From Cryptococcus deneoformans JEC21 (taxonomy: Eukaryota > Basidiomycota > Tremellomycetes > Tremellales > Cryptococcaceae), in the NCBI RefSeq assembly GCF_000091045.1, contig NC_006683.1, forward strand, positions 552,061 to 616,060: 64,000 nt of DNA, given 5' to 3'. The position numbers were made by a program, and so were the translations under genes. Within the stretch, counting starts at the first letter, position 1, and each line of letters opens with the position of its first letter. Positions 1 through 11,846 of the stretch are shown here, in pieces. Under the pieces are notes generated by a model. It worked only from the letters and a program-made list of their open reading frames with translations, ran no database searches and was not told the DNA's origin.

Positions 1-384
1 CGGACATGAACGACGGCGTCGATGAGGAAACACGGCAAAAACTAAATCTTTTACTCGGTCTTACTTCTCCGACTCTGAAAGGACCAACCCTCCCTTCCGC
101 ACCAAAAAATCTGCCGAGTATTCACAAGTATGACCTGCCAGGGTACGACTCAACCAGAGACGAGGCTGTCGATACGTGGTGCTGTAAGTTTACGCTAGCA
201 GAGACACCAAACTGATGAAATAGGTATATGCAATCGAGATGCGTCGCTACAGTGCTTAAGCTGTGATGGCGATCTTTATTGTGAAGAGTGCTGGAAAGAG
301 GGACATGGTAATGGGGATGGTCAGGAGAAAGGGCATAGAGTAAAGAGGTTTGCCTGGGGTGGACGGCATCCTCTGGCAACGTGA
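1..384 (+). CDS. B-box zinc-finger protein, 3' end only (ANCHR/ZFYVE19-like)
   Basis: Partial gene entering from the left. Exon <1-183 and exon 224-384 join across a 40-bp intron (GTAAGT...TAG), completing a Cys codon. The joined C-terminus reads [18 protein letters not shown] and then carries Cys, Cys and two His spaced as in a B-box (C-x2-C, then C-x2-C, with YCEECW and EGH). It ends RHPLAT. In animals ANCHR delays abscission through the ESCRT-III/VPS4 route. The assignment rests on the 'DE.VDTWCCIC' start followed by a terminal B-box and is moderate. The ATG at position 6 is internal to an open frame and need not be the true start. The gene is tail-to-tail with the uS12m gene. The region just downstream repeats this last exon in decayed form. 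Confidence 0.6.
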
Positions 385-444
385 TTTGCACAGTCACCAA
401 CGGGGAAACGTCATTTTCAAACCATGGCCCCTCGTATATTTTCT

Positions 445-615
445 TTCGCCGCTGTAAGCTTTCTTTGGCCATGCCGCCAATCTGATAAATAGATGTAAGC
501 AATCGAGATGGGTCGTTGCAATGTTTTTGCTGTGATGGTTTTTATCGTGCAGAAATCCGGGAAGAGGGTTATAATGGTCAAGACGGGTATGATGCAAAAA
601 GGTTACTGTAACCTC
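445..615 (+). pseudogene. Decayed tandem copy of the B-box terminal exon
   Basis: The stretch around 451-612 aligns base by base with 181-350. The donor-like GCTGTAAG, the intron end CTGATAAATAG, CAATCGAGATG, GTCG, GCTGTGATGG, GGAAGAGGG, AATGG and TCAAGACGGG all recur in order with many substitutions and small deletions. The reading frame is broken, so the second B-box cannot be made. It sits in the 3' flank of the parent gene and before the uS12m stop at 673. It is best read as an old local duplication of intron plus last exon. Confidence 0.6.
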
Positions 616-672
616 TTTGATAACGCGAAACGTGAAATGAAAAAGTACATGGAGCATTATTGCAACGTCTAT

Positions 673-1329
673 CTATGACTTCTTGGGCTTCTTGACTACA
701 CACTCATCAGCACAAGCCACACCAAAAAAAGAAAATAAAGAAAAAAAGAAAACAGAAGATAGACTCACCACCAAACTTGGACCTCGCAGAGATCCTTCCA
801 GCAACACCATTCAAATCCATCGTTCCCCTCACAATCTTGTACCGCACACCAGGCAAGTCCTTGGCACCACCACCCCTCACAAGGACGACCGAGTGTTCCT
901 GCAAGTTGTGTCCCTCACCGGGGATGTACGCAGTCGTCATCTGTCCGTTGGAAAGCTTTACTCGTGCAACTTTTCGTACAGCAGAGTTTGGTTTACGTGG
1001 CTTGGTGGTGTAGACTTTGGCGCAGACGGCCTTTTTTTGGAAACACCCGTCGAGGAGGGGGACGGAGGACTTTCGCTTGGTAGATTTTCGGGCACCTCGC
1101 ATGACTGCAAATAGTATTTTAGCATCATTACGATGGTAATTTAGAGGGTAAACGCACTTTGATTGATGGTAGCTTCGCATCGGGAGCTAGAGGCGAATCC
1201 TCTTCCGAAACTCGTGGCGGGTCGGAACACGGGCATGGCGACAGGCCTGGCGAAAGCGGCCTTGGCTGGTCGCATCGCGAGCCTGGAAAAGGAGGAGGTG
1301 AGTGCGAGGAGTGGTCTTGAAGGGTTCAT
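673..1329 (-). CDS. Mitochondrial small-subunit ribosomal protein uS12m
   Basis: Three exons on the minus strand: 1329-1158, 1104-769 and 695-673 (531 nt, 176 residues). Exon 1 encodes a basic, Ser/Ala-rich mitochondrial presequence of about 55 residues ending in the [10 protein letters not shown] join. Exon 2 holds the S12 core: the TINQ/MRGARK start, the [17 protein letters not shown] loop that forms part of the decoding centre, the [17 protein letters not shown] motif and [10 protein letters not shown]. Exon 3 is only 23 nt and supplies VKKPKKS before the stop. Both introns (53 and 73 bp) have GT-AG ends and keep frame. The protein should act at the A-site of the mitochondrial ribosome. 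The start codons of this gene and NOP4 are 228 bp apart, so they share a divergent promoter. The family assignment is very secure. The exact start is the first ATG of the presequence. Confidence 0.95.
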
Positions 1330-1557
1330 GGCGAGGGCCGTTTAGGTGTGTGAGATTGAAGAAACAAAAAAAGAATAGTTATTTATGTGTGCGCAGAAAG
1401 CGACGAAAGGTCGGAACGGCGTCGTTGAGATTTGTTCAGGATGAGTTTTACGTAACTGGATGTTTTTGGGCCCTCCACTTTTGGGTCGAAGATTTCTAAA
1501 GTGAGGATTAAGGCTTGTTGCTCTGCATCTACAACTTAATTTGTCAAAACAACAAAA

Positions 1558-4500
1558 ATGGCAGAGGAAGACTTCATCCCTCTCCAAGGTTCAGCTGGGA
1601 AGAAAGAACGCAAGGAGCGTGTCAAGTACGTACATCGCATACCCATACAACCCTAGCTAACTCGACCATCTAAAAGCACAACCCTTTTCGTCTCCTCCCT
1701 CCCTTATACAGCCACCACCACCGACCTTCTCACCCACTTCTCATACATCGGTCCTGTACGACATGGTTTCGTCGCTACCGACAGAGAATCAGGCAAGTCA
1801 AAAGGTGTCGGTTACGTGACTTTTTCGTTGAAAGAGGATGCCGATCGGGCAATTCAAGAGTTGGACGGAGGTTCTTTCGGTGGCAGTAAGAGGAAGATCC
1901 AAGTGAAGTGGGCTGATGAAAGGGTGAGTGCCGTTTTTTTTTGATATGACATGTGCAAAAACTAATGGTTGGGGGAACGTTACAAGGCGTCTCTGAAAGA
2001 CCGAAAAGCCGAGATCAAGGTTTCAAAACCCATCCCTGGACAGACAGACAACAAGTCGACGGACCCCAAGGCTATCCAAACTCTTGTTCTCACTGGGTTA
2101 CCATCTGATATCACCAAGAATGTGCTTTGGAAGAAGATTAGAAAGGTCAATGACAAGGCCGAGTTGGTGTTCCCTGTCGAGGCTCAAGAAAACGAGGAGG
2201 AGGCTCCCAAGGATACTGGTACGTTCTTCTCTGAAACTTTTCAAACGTCTAGGAGCTAATCATATTATATAAAGCCCACATCGTTTTCCCCTCCCACGGT
2301 GATGCTCTCAAAGCTCTTCCCAAGCTTCACGGCCATACGTACAAGGGTAACATCTTGTCTTGTGTCCTCAAGAAGCGTCTTGAAAAACTTTCCGCCAAAG
2401 GAGAAGGCAAAGCTCCCAGCCACGCTGGTAGACTGATCATTAGAAATTTGTCTTGGGACGTAAGTCGCAGTACTCTTTTTATTTTCGGGAAATTACTAAA
2501 GAAGAATACTACAGACCACTATCCAAGATCTCCGAAAAGCTTTCCTCCCTTACGGTCCTATCCATTCTATCGATCTCCCTACCCTTCCCTCCAAACTCCC
2601 TCCTTCATCCGACCCTGCCAAACCGCCGCCCCCTCCGCGTGCGCGTGGCTTCGCATTTGTCTGGTTCTTGGCCCGACACGACGCTGAAAAGGCTATTGAA
2701 GGCACCAACGGTAAACCAATCAAGAAGGGTCCTGATGGTGAGGGTCGAGTGGTAGCTGTTGACTGGGCGTTGAGTAAGGAAAAGTGGCAAGAGGCGACTA
2801 AAGGAGAGGAGAAGAAGGAAGGGGAGAAGGAAAGTTCTGATTCTGGGTCCGATTCTGGATCCGAGTCTGAGTCTAATTCGGAATCTGGCGAGGGATCTGA
2901 TGAAGAATCATCAGGTGATGAAGGTACTTCCGTAGTTAGCGGCTCAGAAGAAAGCAGCAACACGGATGAAAATGAAGAGGAGGAGGAGGAGGAGGAAGAA
3001 GAACCTGTCAAGCCTACCCTCCCCACTGTCGATGTCGGCAGTACCCTCTTCATCCGTAACCTCCCCTTCGAAACTACCGAACTTGAGCTTAACACCCTCT
3101 TCCGTTCTTTTGGGCCCTTGCGATATGCCAAAATTACCATTGACAAGGCAACTGGACGATCCAGGGGAACTGGCTTCGTTTGTTTCTGGAAGAATGAGCA
3201 TGCCGATGAAGTTATTGAAGAGGCGCAGAGAGTCGCGATGGAAACTGGTGCCAATTCTATCCCTGTATGCTTATTTTTTCTCGCATTATCCAACAGAACT
3301 ACTGCTCACACACGCACTACAGCTTGGTGGCGCAGCCCCCAAGAATCCCTTCGCCCTCCCTTCCCTCCTTACCGCTGACCCTTCCTCTTCTCTCGCTTCC
3401 CGTCTTGTCCTTCACGGGCGAACCCTCGACATCACCCGTGCCGTCACCCGAGAAACCGCCTCCCAAATGAAGGAAGACACTGAACGTCTCCGTAACGCCG
3501 CAGACAAGCGAAACACCTACCTCATGCGCGAAGGTGTCATCTTCCCTAACTCTCCAGCCGCCGAGGGTCTGCCAGAGAGCGAGATTGAAAAACGTCAGGC
3601 GAGCTTCAACTCTCGTAAAGCCTTGTTGCGAGGTAACCCTTCGCTGTACATCTCCAAAACACGTCTATCTATCCGACAGTTGCCTCTCTTCGCGACTGAT
3701 AGGACGCTCAAGCGATTGGCTATCCATGCAGTCAAAGCTTTCGACAAGGAAGTTGCTGATGGTGAGCGAGAAGGTTTGGCTAGGGCAGAAGAGATGGACG
3801 GTACCATGAGTTCTGCTATTGCCGCTCGTGGCGACAAGTCAGGCGGTAAGGGTAAGGGTAAAGGAGGCAAGAAGGAGCGTGAGACAGCTGTCATCCAATC
3901 CAAGATTGTCCGCCAAACTGAAAAGCTCGATCCCGTCACAGGCCAAGGCAGGTCGAAGGGTTATGGTTTCCTTGAAATGCGTTCCCACAAGGATGCACTT
4001 AAGGTGCTTCGATGGGCGAACAATAACCCTGAAGTGGGTCCATTGATGTGGGAGTGGTGGAAGGTTGAGCTCGGAGATATGAAGGAGCGAGTGGAAAAGG
4101 CTTTGACGGATGCTAGGAAGAGGGAGGAAGAGCCACAGAAGGAAACCGCCAAGGAGAGTAAGAAGGGATTGGAAAGCGTTGAGGAGTTAGAGTCGAGGTT
4201 GAAGAAGCTTGATAGCAGATTGGAAGAAGGCGATTCAAGAAGCGGTGGTGGAATGAGAGGTGGAAAGACTCTTATCATCGAGTTCAGTATTGAGAACGTC
4301 CAGGTAAGTCACTTTTGAATATCCTTTTGCAAGTCAAGCCAGTGACTGATTCACCGTGATGTGTAGGTTGTGAAGCGCCGAGTAGAAAAGATCACCACGG
4401 CGAGAGAGAACGGGAAGCGCAAGGCGGATATAATTGCAGCTGAAGACACCGATGACGACGAATCTGCCTCTTCCAAGCCCGCTGGCCGATTTGACAAGCG

Positions 4501-4903
4501 CGCCAAGCGCGACGGACGTGATGGTCGTGATCGTCGCGACAGGCATGATGGTCCCGGTGGTCGTGAGGGGTTAAAAGGCAACTTTAGAGGCAAGCAAGGT
4601 CAAGATCGAGAGCAAGGCGGCAAGTTTGATAAAGACAGGCCTAGGGGAGGTCAGAATGGCCCAAGACGGGATTATAACGATCGTGGAGGTCGAAATGAAC
4701 GAGGTGGTCGCAACGACCGTGGTGACAGACCTGGTCAAGTCCAGCCCCGACAACCTGGGAGGAGGGACCAAAAAAGTGTGAACCAGGTGAAGAAGGATGT
4801 CAAGACCAAGGAAGCTGGGGAGAAGAGAGGTATTGAGAAGTTCGGAAGTCAACTGGGTAGCATGATTGGGAGGAAGAGGAAGATGCGCAAGGGTGCAAAG
4901 TAG
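1558..4903 (+). CDS. NOP4: Nucleolar multi-RRM protein Nop4/RBM28
   Basis: Seven exons: 1558-1625, 1677-1923, 1987-2218, 2275-2459, 2515-3264, 3323-4303 and 4367-4903 (3000 nt, 999 residues). All joins keep frame with GT-AG introns of 51-63 bp. RRM1 starts at about residue 25 (TLFVSSLP; GVGYVTF), RRM2 at about 126, RRM3 at about 235 (RLIIRNLSW; RGFAFVWF), then an acidic Ser/Glu linker at about 340-415, RRM4 from about 420 (TLFIRNLPF; GTGFVCF), and a split, degenerate RRM from about 608 to 732 (RLSIRQLPL; KGYGFLEM) with a basic insert. The C-terminus is Arg/Gly/Asp- and Lys-rich. In yeast Nop4 is needed for 27S pre-rRNA processing and 60S assembly in the nucleolus. RRM1 resembles RBM28 more than Mrd1, and the overall order fits Nop4. 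Mrd1 is the main alternative. Confidence 0.85.
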
Positions 4904-5694
4904 GTGGTGATTGTCCTGCCTTCGTTTTAAGTCTCTGTCCGGTTACATGCATGTGTCTATTACTGTACCGGATTTCTCTCCAGTCCATTGTTTGACACTA
5001 ACCAATGGAATGAATAAATTGAATGGAAACATACGTATGTACGGCGACATCAAGTGAGATGAATGGCGTCCTGTTTTTATGCTCCTCCTTTTTCTCCTAC
5101 GTACTAACAACAAAACGATGATGATACCTCACCTGCTCCCACACCGGAGGAGGTTGGATTAAATCATGCTCTTCTAGCCGGCGCTATCACTATCATCTAC
5201 CATATTTTCTTCTTATCTACTTAGCTGCATTCAACTGTTCCCCAAATCTCCTTGCTAAGCTCAAACCATATGACGAGTCTTCTCCAATTCAACAGTTTTC
5301 GCTAGTGTCTTTGTTGCTCACCTATGAAGATGAAAATACAGCTTATTCTTAATTGGTTGTTTATTATTAGGTTTCCCATGCCATGGGTCAAGGGCAGATG
5401 GTCAAATCCGGCCACCGCAACCTTAGGATCTGCAAAGGAAGTCATCAAGCTATTAGGCAATCTGGTCGTGTATATTGCACAGGAAGAGAAGGTATCATCA
5501 TCTTTTGTATCTACATGTCTTGTCAAAAATCGCGTTCTAATAAGATATAGATTCTTAGATGCTAGGTACAAGGTTCAGTTACACGTTTTGTGCCAGACAC
5601 TAATAAATATACAGGTACAACGTTTCGTCGTCAAATTTCGGCATCCCAATATGACATTTCTTACCACTCCTTTTGAGCAACGCAGGGGTATTTT
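4904..5694. other. Tail-to-tail intergenic region NOP4 / VHS-GAT gene
   Basis: This 791-bp stretch separates the stops of two convergent genes. It should hold both 3' UTRs. I see no conserved frame, RNA gene or repeat in it. The open frames at 5324-5782 overlap on both strands and look fortuitous. Confidence 0.5.
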
Positions 5695-8600
5695 CTATCC
5701 CGCACTCCCGCCTACAATCCCTTTTTTTTCTTCCTCTTTTAATCTCTTCACCTCTTTCTGCCTCTCTTCGTACGCATCATAGGCGTAAACTACAGGCTTG
5801 GCGTTGAACACCGCGTCGGTGGTCAGTGATTCGTCAGAGGACGTATCATCATTTGCGTGACATCCTCTTGGACGAGAGTCGACTGGTTGCGGATTGAACA
5901 AGTCGTTGGGATCAAAGTCATCTATAAAACTGCAATCAGCATGGCTTAAGCGAGGGAGTAAAAATGATAAACGTACTATCTTCATCTATCACAGCCCGCC
6001 TCTTCCCCAGCGCCTTTCGACTTGGCTTGATAGGCACTCTCGGCAATTCATCACCGTCAACTTCATCCCCATTCACCACGGCAGATTGTATAGTGCCAAC
6101 ATTGATGGAGGCAGATTGCGACCCATTCGAATCGCCCGTCCCACTTCTCGAGGGCACTGTGTCAGCTTGTGTACTCAAACTTCCTTGGCTACCGTTCGCT
6201 CCTCCAGCCATCGTCTTGAATGGATTCGGTAACGGTCTGGGGCCTCCCATCCTTAGCTTGCTATTCGCGCCGTTATTCCCGGTATTACTAGCACCCACGT
6301 GGGAGTGGGAGTTATTGCTTCCAGTTCCTGGGCCGAGAGGTGAGCTCATATGACCTGGGGAAGCTGATACTCGTGGGATGTGTTGGAAGGTATGCTGGTC
6401 GGGCGAAGGTGTGCGAGAACGGAAGACATCTTGAGCCGAACCGCGGAAGGGGTTGTTGGATTGGGGAATTGTTGTGGGGGGAAGAGCAACACGTGGAGTT
6501 GGTGAGGGAGAACGAGAAGACGATGATTGGTTGATCGGTGTGGTAGCGAGTTGCTGTTGCTATTCGTCCCAAACGATTTAGCATAAGCCACATGACTAAG
6601 CAAAGTATCTTACGCTTCTATCCATTTTTGTCTCCTTTTTACTCCTCTCCCGGACCTCCCACAACTCCTTATCAGCCTGTGCCATCCTCTCCAATTCATC
6701 ATGGTGCTTCATCACTTCCGCCAGCATCGCATGTGCCTCAAATAGTGCGGCTAGAGCCCGTTCTTCAGGAGTGGTTTCGGAATTGGCATTCGTACTGTTT
6801 GGAACGGACCCATCAAGAGTAAGGTTGGCATGTCGTTCGCGAGAATGTGAAGCTTCCGCTTGAGCCCAGTCCATTTGGTTGGTCAATGACTCATGCGCAT
6901 GGAAAACCTTGCCATAGAATTCCTACAGCATTCCGTTAGAACGAGCAACGTATCGTCATACCCAAAAAATATACTCACTCTGATGACGGGTTTATGATCC
7001 AGCTCTTCTGGCCTGGTGTAAATCAACGCGTCACCCAATAACCTAGCACTTTCTCGGGCAGCTGTACATTCTTCCATCAAGCGCCTAATGTCCTCCCCGT
7101 GGCTTGGTAAATTTGCATAGCCTGGACCGCCATAGGCCGCCGGTTGCTGCTGGATGTGACGAGCAGGCGCCGAAGGAGGCGGAAGAGCTTGATGAACGTG
7201 GGATGGTGAAGAACCTTGTCGAGAGGTAGAAACGGAAGGCGGAGACTGGATTTGCAGATTTGCCATTTGGTTAGCGGGGTGTCGAGGTTGGGGAGGGGCC
7301 TCATTGGTATTAAAGATAGGATGGTCGGCTGAGAGAGGGTGCCCCTTTTTGGAAGCATGGGCATCAGCTTCCCAGTCTGCAATGCTTGATTGGGACTGTA
7401 ACTTACATAATCTGATTCCTGTGGTAACTTGATCTTTTTCCAAACATCAACTAGCATCTCACAACCCTTCTCCATACCATATGAAAAGGTCAGATCGGCA
7501 ATGACGTCGGTTAACAATCTGTGGGTCGAAGGTGACACTATAGGCCTTGAGGATGGGGCGAATAATATGGGTTCCAATGATTGGAAGAACTTCTTATTCG
7601 ATCCGTATGCTACGTCTTTGTTAACGACTCGAGTCTGCTAGGGCGGACTGAGGCGACTTACGTCTGAACCCTTTCACGGTTACGTTACGCATCAACAAAA
7701 GCCACAGTTTAGCAGCATTCCTTCTCTCAAGTTCATTTCCATGCTTAAATTCTTTCCGTAAGGCTCGAGCGGCTTCTTTGCTAATGGAGTCTGAGCTGTC
7801 AGAATGATTGATACGATCACAGACTTCGTAAATCGCCGCCGGTGAAGGGTCTGAAGACGCAGCAAGCATCTCTGGTTATTTAATCAGCGCAACACGTCCA
7901 TTTTGACATCGAGAAGGACCCACGAATAGCAGAAGTCACATCGTTCACCTGCGTTGCTGTATGGTCCTTCCTTCCAAAGTCCAAACCTGGCAATCTACTC
8001 CTAGGTTCTTCCTCAAACTGTGCCAGGTGTCCGTGCGCTGAAGTGGAACGAGATTCCGAATCATGCCATGCCTCTATACTCCCTCGGGACTCATCAATTG
8101 ATGGTCTCCAATCCCCTTGCGGAGTAACTTGCATTTGCCCAAGGCCTGCAGCATGTTCTCGCTCGGCCTGAGCTTTAGCCTTGGTCTTTTTATCTGATCT
8201 GATACCCATTCCCCAAAAGCGCTTCTTTTCCTTGAGTTCTGGCTGGTGTTGATGTTCTTCCCTCCGGTTCGGTATTGTAGGCGCCTCGTTATTGAGGCCT
8301 ACGGCAATGTTTTCAATGGGTGAAAAAGCGTTCGGTTGATTCTCAACAGCGGAAGGACCTAGATGTGAGTAGTGATTGGGAGCAGGAGTGGAGATGCCTG
8401 GAGTATATGGCTTAGGCAAGGGAAAGGTCGGAAGATCAGGCAGATCGACAGGTGAAGCATATGCGTTTGAAAGAGGCGATCGGGTAGCTTTTGTGGGCTT
8501 TGAGGAGTAGTTTTGGTCGTTCCGTGGTGTGACAGCGACTGCACTTGCAGGAGAAGAATAACCTCTTTCTCTCCCACTTTTGATAGTGGCCTCATCCTTA

Positions 8601-9292
8601 TTGACGGATGTCGCAGAGTTGTGAATGTTCGACTGCGAATACCGCATGTGCAAGGGATAAGGCGGCCGAGTGCTAGGCGGTGTAGGGGGTCGGGCGCCAG
8701 GCGGGAGAAAAACGGTGGGATGCGTTGATCCGCTTGTAAGAGAGGAGTTTGAGTTGGTTGGTGATTGTGAGAAGGAGGCATTGAGGACAAGAAGAGGTGG
8801 GGCGTACGTCTCATAGCCGCTATTTTGATTCTGAGCTGGTACACCTTGCCATCCATCCGGTAAAGGAGATGATTGGTATCCCTTCGAGAGCCTTTGGGTC
8901 GGTTGGAGCGGTGGGTGCAGTGCTGATTGAGATGGCACTCTCCGTCTTGTTTCCTCTGCTTGAGCCTCTTCCTGCATCTGTTGGATCTCAAGGAGGCTCG
9001 GCGCTGTAGCAGACTTGTCTTTCCTCTTTGTAGAGCCTTGTGGTGGTACCGCGTCTGCTCCTACTTCTGCTGGAAATGGAGTGACCTCTGAGTGGTGGTG
9101 AAGACTGAACCCCCACTTGTGCTCATAACCTGAGCTGTTGTCATTGCTATCTCCGCCTCCAAAGAGAGTGGTGATACTTCTTGCGCCTTGATGATGTGGG
9201 GTTGACCTTCCTGAAGGTGGAGTCGTGGACGGTTGCTGTGGCGGCGGAAGCGGGTCTATTGGAGACTTTGTTGACCTGAATAAGCGCTTCAT
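5695..9292 (-). CDS. VHS-GAT domain membrane-traffic adaptor (Lsb5/GGA/TOM1 type)
   Basis: Seven exons on the minus strand: 9292-7924, 7871-7662, 7609-7407, 7344-6979, 6922-6614, 6559-5977 and 5921-5695 (3267 nt, 1088 residues). Residues 1-450 are a Ser/Pro-rich, disordered extension that begins MKRLFRSTK. The VHS domain runs from about 452 to 595 (VTSAIQMLAASSDPSPAAIYEVCDRIN across a splice join, EAARALRKEF, AAKLWLLLMRNV, YGMEKGCEMLVDVW). A GAT-like helical bundle lies at about 680-820 (LMEECTAARESARLLGDAL, YTRPEEL, REFYGKVF). The tail carries Pro/Ser-rich sequence, then DNDFDPND and a basic end. VHS-GAT proteins bind ubiquitinated cargo and clathrin/actin factors at the Golgi and endosomes. 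The order of long N-extension then VHS then GAT is closer to Lsb5 than to GGA, because no gamma-adaptin ear is visible. An in-frame ATG at 9373 could extend the N-terminus. Confidence 0.8.
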
Positions 9293-9669
9293 TGTGCTTG
9301 AGCGGTGGAAGTCAGTTATCAGGTCCTTTTCGCCATCCAGGATGTATTTGACGCCATGTAGACCGCGATGCACAACAACAGCAGCACCGCCGCAGACGGC
9401 CTACTCAGGCCCAGCCTTATAACGTAATTATTACGTAACTGACGTCTCACAAGGGGGCTCACTGCCGCTCACAACCCGCAAGCCTCATTCAATCACTCAA
9501 TTTTTTATCATTCATCAGCACGAGCGGATTGGCGGCCAACACCGCTTTCGGATTGAAAAAGATTACGTAATGGATTGGCAGCAAGCTTCCACCGTAGTCC
9601 TGGGAACAAAATGGCTGTCGGCTTTCTTGTTTCTTCTCTCCCCATCTTCAACCTAAATACTTTACAAAA
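9293..9669. promoter_or_regulatory. Divergent promoter between the VHS-GAT gene and the HRP1-like gene
   Basis: 377 bp separate the two start codons. The region holds palindromic ATTACGTAAT-like sites (TAATTATTACGTAACTGACGTCTCA at about 9422-9446 contains TACGTAA and TGACGTC). These resemble bZIP/CREB-type half sites. The site identity is inference from sequence only. Confidence 0.35.
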
Positions 9670-11846
9670 ATGACCGAAGACATTTACAAGGACGATCTCT
9701 ACGGCGGTGGGTTCTGACTGCATTCCTCTACGTCGTGAGTCATGAACTAACAGCGACAGATCTCGACCTCGAGGATTTGGATGCTTCTCAACTTGAGGAG
9801 CTTGTCGAGCCTCCTGAGCTGGATACTGCACCAACCTCGACTCCTGCTGCATCCAACGCTGCTGCGGCCCCTTCTCAACCCGCAATCACCGCATCATCGT
9901 CAACTTCCGCCCCCGTTGAACCCGGATCACAACAATACGACCATCAACCATCTTATGACGCCGCCACGCCTTATCAGCAAGGCCAACAGGACAACAACTT
10001 TGGCCAGCAGCAAGACGGACAGGATAGAATCAAGCCCAGTGATATGCCTGATGAGGGGTTAGTAGATATTCTGTTCACCTTTTCTACATTATCATTCGTC
10101 GTGGAGTGTGCTGGATGAAAGGAGGCCGCGCAGGTTTTTGTCGCGGCGGAAAAGCGCTTGTAGGATCCTTTAAAAGGCTCTTCAATCTTAGGATTTACCA
10201 GCATCAGCTAGGCCGTAGAATTAGGCCATAGGTCACAATAGGACTGTAAAACCCGTACCAGTAACGTACCCCTTTAGCCTTGTCTTACTTTTCCTTTTCC
10301 CTGTCTATAGCCTTAGATGAGCTGAACTAATCTGTACACAACATACATTACCCATACCTTTCGATAACCCACATATCGTCTATTTACTGGATGCCATGCA
10401 CCCCCTCTCGACCCGTCGCCCTTCACCTTTTTTTTTTGCCTGAACGTACTATGTTTTTAACCGTACAGGAAGATGTTCATTGGCGGTCTCAACTGGGAAA
10501 CCACTGAAGGTCAGTTGCGACCACTGTCCTTTCCCCCTAAAACTGACATTGCGACAGCGGGTCTTTCTGAATACATGGGGCAGTTTGGTGAAATTGATGC
10601 TTGCACCATTATGCGTGATCCTTCCGGTCGTTCAAGAGGTTTTGCATTTTTGACTTATAGAGACCCCGCCAGTGTCACCAAAGTGATGGCGCAGACTCAT
10701 CATCTCGACGGTAAGCAAGTGAGTACTTCCTTCCAACTCACTTGAATATCTACCAACGGTGCATACAGATCGATCCCAAACGCGCCATCCCCCGCGCCGA
10801 GCATGAGCGTACCGCCAAAGTCTTTGTTGGCGGTCTCGCTCCGTCCGTCACAGGTGAATCCCTCAAATCTTTCCTCTGTCAATTTGGTCAGGTGATGGAT
10901 GCTACTGTTATGTTCGATAAGGAGACTGGCAGATCTAAGGGGTTTGCATTTGCTACGTTCCAGGATGAAGAGTCTGTAGGCAGAGCGATGGCTGCTAGCG
11001 GTGTTGAGCTTGAGGGCAAGCAGGTTAGTCATACTGTATTTCTACGCCAGATCCGTTGGTTAAGCAGAAAATGTAGATTGAGATCAAGAAAGCTCAGCCA
11101 AGAGGTACTGCTCAGGGATCCAAATTTGGAGGTAACATGAATCCCCGCTTTAACCAAGGCACGGGATTCAGTGGTGGTATGGGTAGTTTCGGCGGTGGCT
11201 TCGACCCCAGTTCGGTGGCGATGATGTATCAGAACATGATGAAAACCGGAGGTAAGGGGAAGACCCTTTTTGACATATCCCAGCCACTGACATTGATAAA
11301 AATCCTCAGGCAATATGATGGGCGGCTTCGACCCTAGCGCCATGGCAATGATGTACCAAAATATGATGAAATCCATGGGCAACGCTCCTGCCATTAATCC
11401 CAGTCTTGCTATGCGCAACAATGCTGGCGGGACCACTGCCGGTGCTGCTGCAGGGGGTGCTATGCCGATGGGCATGGGTATGGGTGCCATGGGGGGTATG
11501 GGGGGTATGGGAGGCATGGGCGGTATGGGCGGTATGGGGATGGGTGGTATGGGAATGGGCGGAATGGGTATGGGCGGAATGGGCGGAATGGGTGGAATGG
11601 GTATGGGAGGCGGGATGAACCGCGTGAGTCTTTACTTACTCTGTGCGGCTACTTACAAACATACTGATGGCCGTAACTTCCTAGATGGGCAACACTCGAC
11701 AAATTCCCAACGCTCCCCGCGGCCCTGCGGCGATGCGCGGACCAGGACAACAGCCCATGGGCGGCGCTGGAAATGCTCCCCAAGGTGGTGGACCCGGAGC
11801 GCAGAGATATTCGACGCAAGGGAACGCGAGGGCAAGACCATATTAA
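9670..11846 (+). CDS. HRP1: Hrp1-like two-RRM RNA-binding protein
   Basis: Eight exons: 9670-9706, 9760-10057, 10469-10509, 10558-10718, 10769-11023, 11077-11251, 11310-11623 and 11685-11846 (1443 nt, 480 residues). The N-terminus is acidic, then Gln/Pro/Ala-rich. RRM1 starts at about 113 (RNP2 [12 protein letters not shown]1 RGFAFLTY) and RRM2 at about 194 (RNP2 [12 protein letters not shown]1 KGFAFATF). They are joined by the short [13 protein letters not shown] linker typical of Hrp1/Musashi proteins. The C-terminus has two copies of [15 protein letters not shown], then a long run of Gly-Gly-Met repeats and RG/Gln-rich sequence. Hrp1 (CFIB) binds the UA-rich efficiency element of pre-mRNA and acts in 3'-end cleavage and export. 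The second intron is 411 bp, far longer than the others. The intron-1 acceptor may be at 9753 or 9759; both keep frame. Confidence 0.85.

Noticed and set aside
2550..3293. 247-residue Ser/Asp-rich frame on the minus strand
   Set aside because: It is the antisense shadow of the acidic Ser/Glu linker of the NOP4 gene; low complexity explains the absence of stops.
11406..11618. Trp/Val-rich frame
   Set aside because: Alternative frame of the Gly-Gly-Met repeats of the Hrp1-like gene.
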